From: Vicinamibacteria bacterium
GTDB taxonomy: Bacteria; Acidobacteriota; Vicinamibacteria; Fen-336
Direction of reading: 5' to 3'
Length of the DNA: 64,000 nt
Assembly (NCBI GenBank): GCA_025994075.1
Contig: JAMQGV010000024.1
Coordinates: 310,001 to 374,000, forward strand
Shown here: positions 60,989 through 64,000 of the stretch, piece by piece
Layout of the letters: each line of letters starts with the position of its first letter
Numbering within the stretch: position 1 is the first letter of the stretch
Position numbers and translations under genes: made by a program
Notes under the pieces: generated by a model
What the model saw: only the letters and a program-made list of their open reading frames with translations
What the model was told of the DNA's origin: nothing
Databases searched by the model: none

Positions 60989-62955
60989 GGCGGACCCTGG
61001 AGCGCATCGCCTGGGCGGCCTTGGCCGCCGCCGCGGTGTTCGCCTGCGCGCGCGGGCTGCGCGCGCCGTGGCTGCTCGGCTTCGCGCTGCCGGTGCTCGC
61101 CTCGGCGTTCTTCCGGGGCGTCGAGCCGCCGCCCCGGCTCGCCCGCGCCCTGACGGCGCTGCTGGCCGTGGTCGCGGTGCCGACGCTGCTGCTGGGCTGG
61201 GTGCTGATGGCCTACCCGGTGCTGCCGCCGGGGTTCGTGCGCGCCGTCTCGCTGGCGTGCGGCGGCACGCTGTGCGCGCTGTGTGCCGCCCTCGCGCCGC
61301 TCGCGGAGAGCCGCTGGCGGCAGGGCCGCCTGGCCGCCGCGGCGCTCGGCGCGATCGCGGTCGGCGCCTTCGACCCGACCGGGCCGATCGCGGTTCCGCT
61401 GCGGGCGGCGGCGACCGCCGCCGTGATGCTGCTCGCCGTCGGGCGCCTGACCGCGCGCCGCGGACTGCGCCTGGCCTTCGCGCTCGCGGTGGCCGTCGTC
61501 GTCGCCGAGACGACGATGCGGGTGCTGCCGCCCGCCCAGGACCAGGTCGAGGCCGCGCTCGCCGGTCTTGCCGCGGGCGCCAGCAGCGGTGCCTCCTCGG
61601 GCCACGCCCGGCTGGGCGAGATGGAGAGCCTGCAGCTCTCGCGCGAGATCGTGCTGCGGGCCTGGATGCCGTCGGCGCGGCGGTTGCGGACCCGGGTCTA
61701 CTCGCGCTTCGACGGCCAGACCTGGCACCCGGGGACGGTCGGCGTGCAGCCGCTGGTCGCCGAGTCGGCGGCGGCCGCCGACCTGGCCAGCGTGCCCGGC
61801 CGCACCTGGAGCGTGCCGTCGCCGCCGCCGGGGCCGCGGATCGCCGTGCGGGTCGTGGCCGCCGGCCTCGCCGCCGGCACGCTGGCGGCGCCGCGCGGCG
61901 TCGTGCTGCTGCGTGCCCCCGTCGACGGGGCCACCGTGGACGATGCCGGCGTCGTGCTGCCGCCGCCCCGCGACCGGGTCGAGGCCTACGGCGTGGCCGC
62001 CGTCGTCGAGCCGCCCGCGCGCGAGCCGGACGCGGCGACGCTGGCCGCCACGCTCGCGGTCCCCGCCGACATCGACCCGCGGCTGCGCGCCCTGGCGGAC
62101 GAACTCGCCGCGGGACTGCCCGACGCGTACGCCCGCGCCCACCGCGTCAGCGCCTGGGTGTCGACCCGCGCCCGCTACACGACCGACCCCGGGACGTTCC
62201 GCAGCAGGCAACCGGTGGCCGAGTTCCTGTTCGAGAAGCGCGCGGGCTACTGCGAATACTTCGCCTCGGCCACCGCGCTGCTGCTGCGGCTGATGGGGGT
62301 GCCGGCCCGCTACGTCACCGGCTACGTCGTGCAGGAGTGGAGCCGCAGCGGCGACCACTACGTCGTGCGCGCCGCCGACACCCACGCCTGGATCGAGGCG
62401 TGGGCGGGGCCGGAGCACGGATGGGTCGAGCTCGACCCGACGCCCGCGGCGGAGTACGACGCGCTGCGCCGGGCGGCGGCCGGCTCGGCGCTCGCGCAGC
62501 TCTTCGAGCGGCTGCGCGGCGAGGCGGCGCGGGCACTCGCGGTGCTTCGCGCGGGCGACCTCGGCGCGGCACGCGCGCTGCTCGTCGAGCGACCGCTGCT
62601 GGCGGCCCCGCTGCTGCTGCTGTGCGTCCCGGCGCTGCGGCGCGCGTGGCGCCGCCGGCGCCGCGCGCCAGCGCCGCTGGTGGCCACGCCCGGCATCGCC
62701 GCCGCGCCCGAGCTGCAGGCGGTGCGGGTCCGGCTCGACGCCGCGCTCGCCGGCCTCGGCGCGCCGCGACCGCCCTCGCGCGGCCTCGTCGAGCACGCCG
62801 AAGCGCTGCCCGTCGCGCTCGACGCGGACCTGCGCGGCGCCGCGCTGCGCGCGGCTGAGGCGCTGTCCGCGGCCCGCTTCGGAGGCGCCCCGCTGGAGCC
62901 GGCGAACGCTGCCGCGGCGGCGCTCGAGCAGGCGATGCGGGCGCGCCGCGGGTGA
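60985..62955 (+). CDS. TgpA-like transglutaminase membrane protein
   Basis: A 656-residue protein with about six to seven N-terminal hydrophobic segments (residues 1-180), a periplasmic transglutaminase-like domain and a final membrane segment (RPLLAAPLLLLCVPALRRAW) with a cytoplasmic tail. The catalytic triad is in RAGYCEYFASATALLLRLMG (Cys), ADTHAWIEAWAG (His) and WVELDPTP (Asp). The N-terminal DUF3488-type region is typical for TgpA. Its ATG overlaps the DUF58 stop by four bases (ATGA). The domain probably acts as a peptidase or cross-linking enzyme in the periplasm. Confidence 0.93.
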   Translation: MRRTLERIAWAALAAAAVFACARGLRAPWLLGFALPVLASAFFRGVEPPPRLARALTALLAVVAVPTLLLGWVLMAYPVLPPGFVRAVSLACGGTLCALCAALAPLAESRWRQGRLAAAALGAIAVGAFDPTGPIAVPLRAAATAAVMLLAVGRLTARRGLRLAFALAVAVVVAETTMRVLPPAQDQVEAALAGLAAGASSGASSGHARLGEMESLQLSREIVLRAWMPSARRLRTRVYSRFDGQTWHPGTVGVQPLVAESAAAADLASVPGRTWSVPSPPPGPRIAVRVVAAGLAAGTLAAPRGVVLLRAPVDGATVDDAGVVLPPPRDRVEAYGVAAVVEPPAREPDAATLAATLAVPADIDPRLRALADELAAGLPDAYARAHRVSAWVSTRARYTTDPGTFRSRQPVAEFLFEKRAGYCEYFASATALLLRLMGVPARYVTGYVVQEWSRSGDHYVVRAADTHAWIEAWAGPEHGWVELDPTPAAEYDALRRAAAGSALAQLFERLRGEAARALAVLRAGDLGAARALLVERPLLAAPLLLLCVPALRRAWRRRRRAPAPLVATPGIAAAPELQAVRVRLDAALAGLGAPRPPSRGLVEHAEALPVALDADLRGAALRAAEALSAARFGGAPLEPANAAAAALEQAMRARRG

Positions 62956-63002
62956 CCGTTTCGGCGCACAATCCCGCTCATCAGCCATCCGCAGGAGGGA
63001 CC

Positions 63003-64000
63003 ATGGAGCCGATCCGCCGCATCGCCGTCAGCACCGGGGGAGGCGACGCGCCCGGCCTCAACGCCGTGATCCGGGCCGTGGCCGTGGCCGCCCACCGCCA
63101 CGGCTGGGAGTGCGTCGGCATCCGCGACGGCTACAACGGGCTGTTCCTGCCCGAGCAGTACCCGCACGGGGGGCTGGTCAAGCTGACGCCGGAGCGGGTG
63201 CGCGGCATCACCCACCTCGGCGGCACCATCCTCGGCACCACCAACCGCGGCAACCCCATCAAGTACCCGACGCCGCAGCCGGACGGCAGCATGATCGAGG
63301 TCGACCGCTCGGACGAGCTGCTGGCCCGCTTCCGCGAACAGGGCATCGACGCCCTCATCTCGATCGGCGGCGACGGCTCGCTGACGATCGCCAACCACTT
63401 CGCGAAGAAGGGCCTGCGCGTCGTCGGCGTGCCGAAGACGATCGACAACGACCTCGACGGCACGGTGATCACGTTCGGCTTCGACACGGCCGTCTCGTTC
63501 GCCACCGAGTGCATCGACCGCCTGCACTCGACGGCCGAGTCGCACGCGCGGGTGATGGTGGTCGAGGTGATGGGCCGCTACGCCGGCTGGATCGCGCTCA
63601 ACAGCGGCATCTCCAGCTCCTCCGACGTGATCCTGCTGCCGGAGATCCCGTACCGCCTCGACAAGGTCGTGGACGCGCTCAAGGCGCGCACGGCCAACGG
63701 CCGCCGCTACTCGATCGTGGTCGTCGCCGAGGGCGCGAAGCCGGAGGGCGGCGGTCACGCGGTGATCGAGAAGCGCCTCGGCGCGGCCGAGCGCCTCGGC
63801 GGCGCAGGCGAACGGGTGGCGCGCGAGATCGGCGAGGCGTCGGGCCAGGAGACGCGCCACGTCGTGCTCGGGCACCTGCTGCGAGGCGGCTCGCCGACGA
63901 CCTTCGACCGCCTGATCTCGCTGCGTTTCGGCGCGGCCGCGGTGCGCGCGCTGGCCGAGGGCCAGTCGGGGATCATGGTGGCCCTCGACCCGCCGACGGT
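63003..64000 (+). CDS. 6-phosphofructokinase, C-terminus beyond window
   Basis: The first 332 codons of a phosphofructokinase that phosphorylates fructose-6-phosphate. Nucleotide-binding STGGGDAPGLNAVIRAVAV opens it, with LGGTILGTTNRGNP, then ISIGGDGSLTIANHFAK (G125 follows D124), GVPKTIDNDLDGT with K145, the catalytic aspartate region TIDNDL, ESHARVMVVEVMGRYAGWIA and VLGHLLRGGSPTTFDR. A Gly after the GGD suggests ATP as donor, while the Lys in PKTIDND is the residue usually seen in pyrophosphate enzymes. This mixed pair is known from actinobacterial ATP-dependent enzymes. GGAGGG precedes ATG 63003. Confidence 0.95.
   Translation, partial: MEPIRRIAVSTGGGDAPGLNAVIRAVAVAAHRHGWECVGIRDGYNGLFLPEQYPHGGLVKLTPERVRGITHLGGTILGTTNRGNPIKYPTPQPDGSMIEVDRSDELLARFREQGIDALISIGGDGSLTIANHFAKKGLRVVGVPKTIDNDLDGTVITFGFDTAVSFATECIDRLHSTAESHARVMVVEVMGRYAGWIALNSGISSSSDVILLPEIPYRLDKVVDALKARTANGRRYSIVVVAEGAKPEGGGHAVIEKRLGAAERLGGAGERVAREIGEASGQETRHVVLGHLLRGGSPTTFDRLISLRFGAAAVRALAEGQSGIMVALDPPT

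Overview
The window is a 64 kb piece of a very GC-rich (about 70-75% by eye) bacterial chromosome, densely coded on both strands with many 1-4 base start/stop overlaps. No rRNA, tRNA, CRISPR array, transposase or integrase was recognised. The gene set (stand-alone MglA-type GTPase, Gld-type ABC operon, FHA protein, PrsW peptidase, microcompartment shell genes, SbtA/SbtB, many peptide and amino-acid functions) fits a free-living environmental bacterium of the Acidobacteriota/Myxococcota kind. The sequence alone does not settle the phylum.

Layout. 1-2727: edge of a lower-GC accessory segment with a truncated DUF499 ATPase on the minus strand and a divergent P-loop ATPase, probably the flank of a phage-defence island. 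2728-3260: non-coding, with two tandem hairpin repeats and a long inverted repeat that buries the ribosome binding site of a four-helix-bundle (23S rRNA intervening-sequence-type) protein gene (3261-3629). 3672-9617: trmO, a cytochrome c, aconitase, an FHA membrane protein and a PrsW protease. 10088-17030: a tightly coupled run S9 peptidase - leucine dehydrogenase-type enzyme - alpha/beta hydrolase - sbtA - sbtB, then a ribosome hibernation-type factor divergent from an NhaR-like LysR regulator. 17225-24559: ATP-grasp protein, secreted SGNH/YciI pair, YkgJ/thioesterase pair, OPT transporter, KAS III, universal stress protein. 24952-27149: compact bacterial microcompartment locus (class II aldolase, one BMC-H, three BMC-P, one small His/Cys protein), followed by dinB.

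28439-39954: MglA-like GTPase with a long Pro/Glu-rich tail, secreted cyclophilin, family III CoA-transferase, a four-gene gldA/gldF/gldG/DUF4340 operon, a histidine kinase with a coupled lipoprotein, and a larB-HAD pair. 40253-46482: cellulose-synthase-like glycosyltransferase, a large unassigned Rossmann protein, a cation diffusion facilitator, a bacilliredoxin-like protein, a DUF971 protein and a beta-CASP RNase-like enzyme. 46511-55612: polyamine locus (class III aminotransferase, potA, potB, a fused potC-potD) with an unrelated polytopic membrane protein stitched between potB and potCD, and a second large membrane protein divergent from the locus. 55739-58627: two MFS-type transporters and a small acidic protein. 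58794-62955: MoxR/DUF58/transglutaminase operon. 63003-end: a 6-phosphofructokinase that runs off the window.

Functionally, much of the window deals with peptide and amine use: peptide importers (OPT, POT), a secreted S9 peptidase, branched-chain amino-acid deamination and polyamine import with transamination. The items most worth a second look are the compact microcompartment locus, the hairpin-controlled four-helix-bundle gene, the defence-island edge, the SbtAB/NhaR cluster, and the membrane gene embedded in the polyamine operon.
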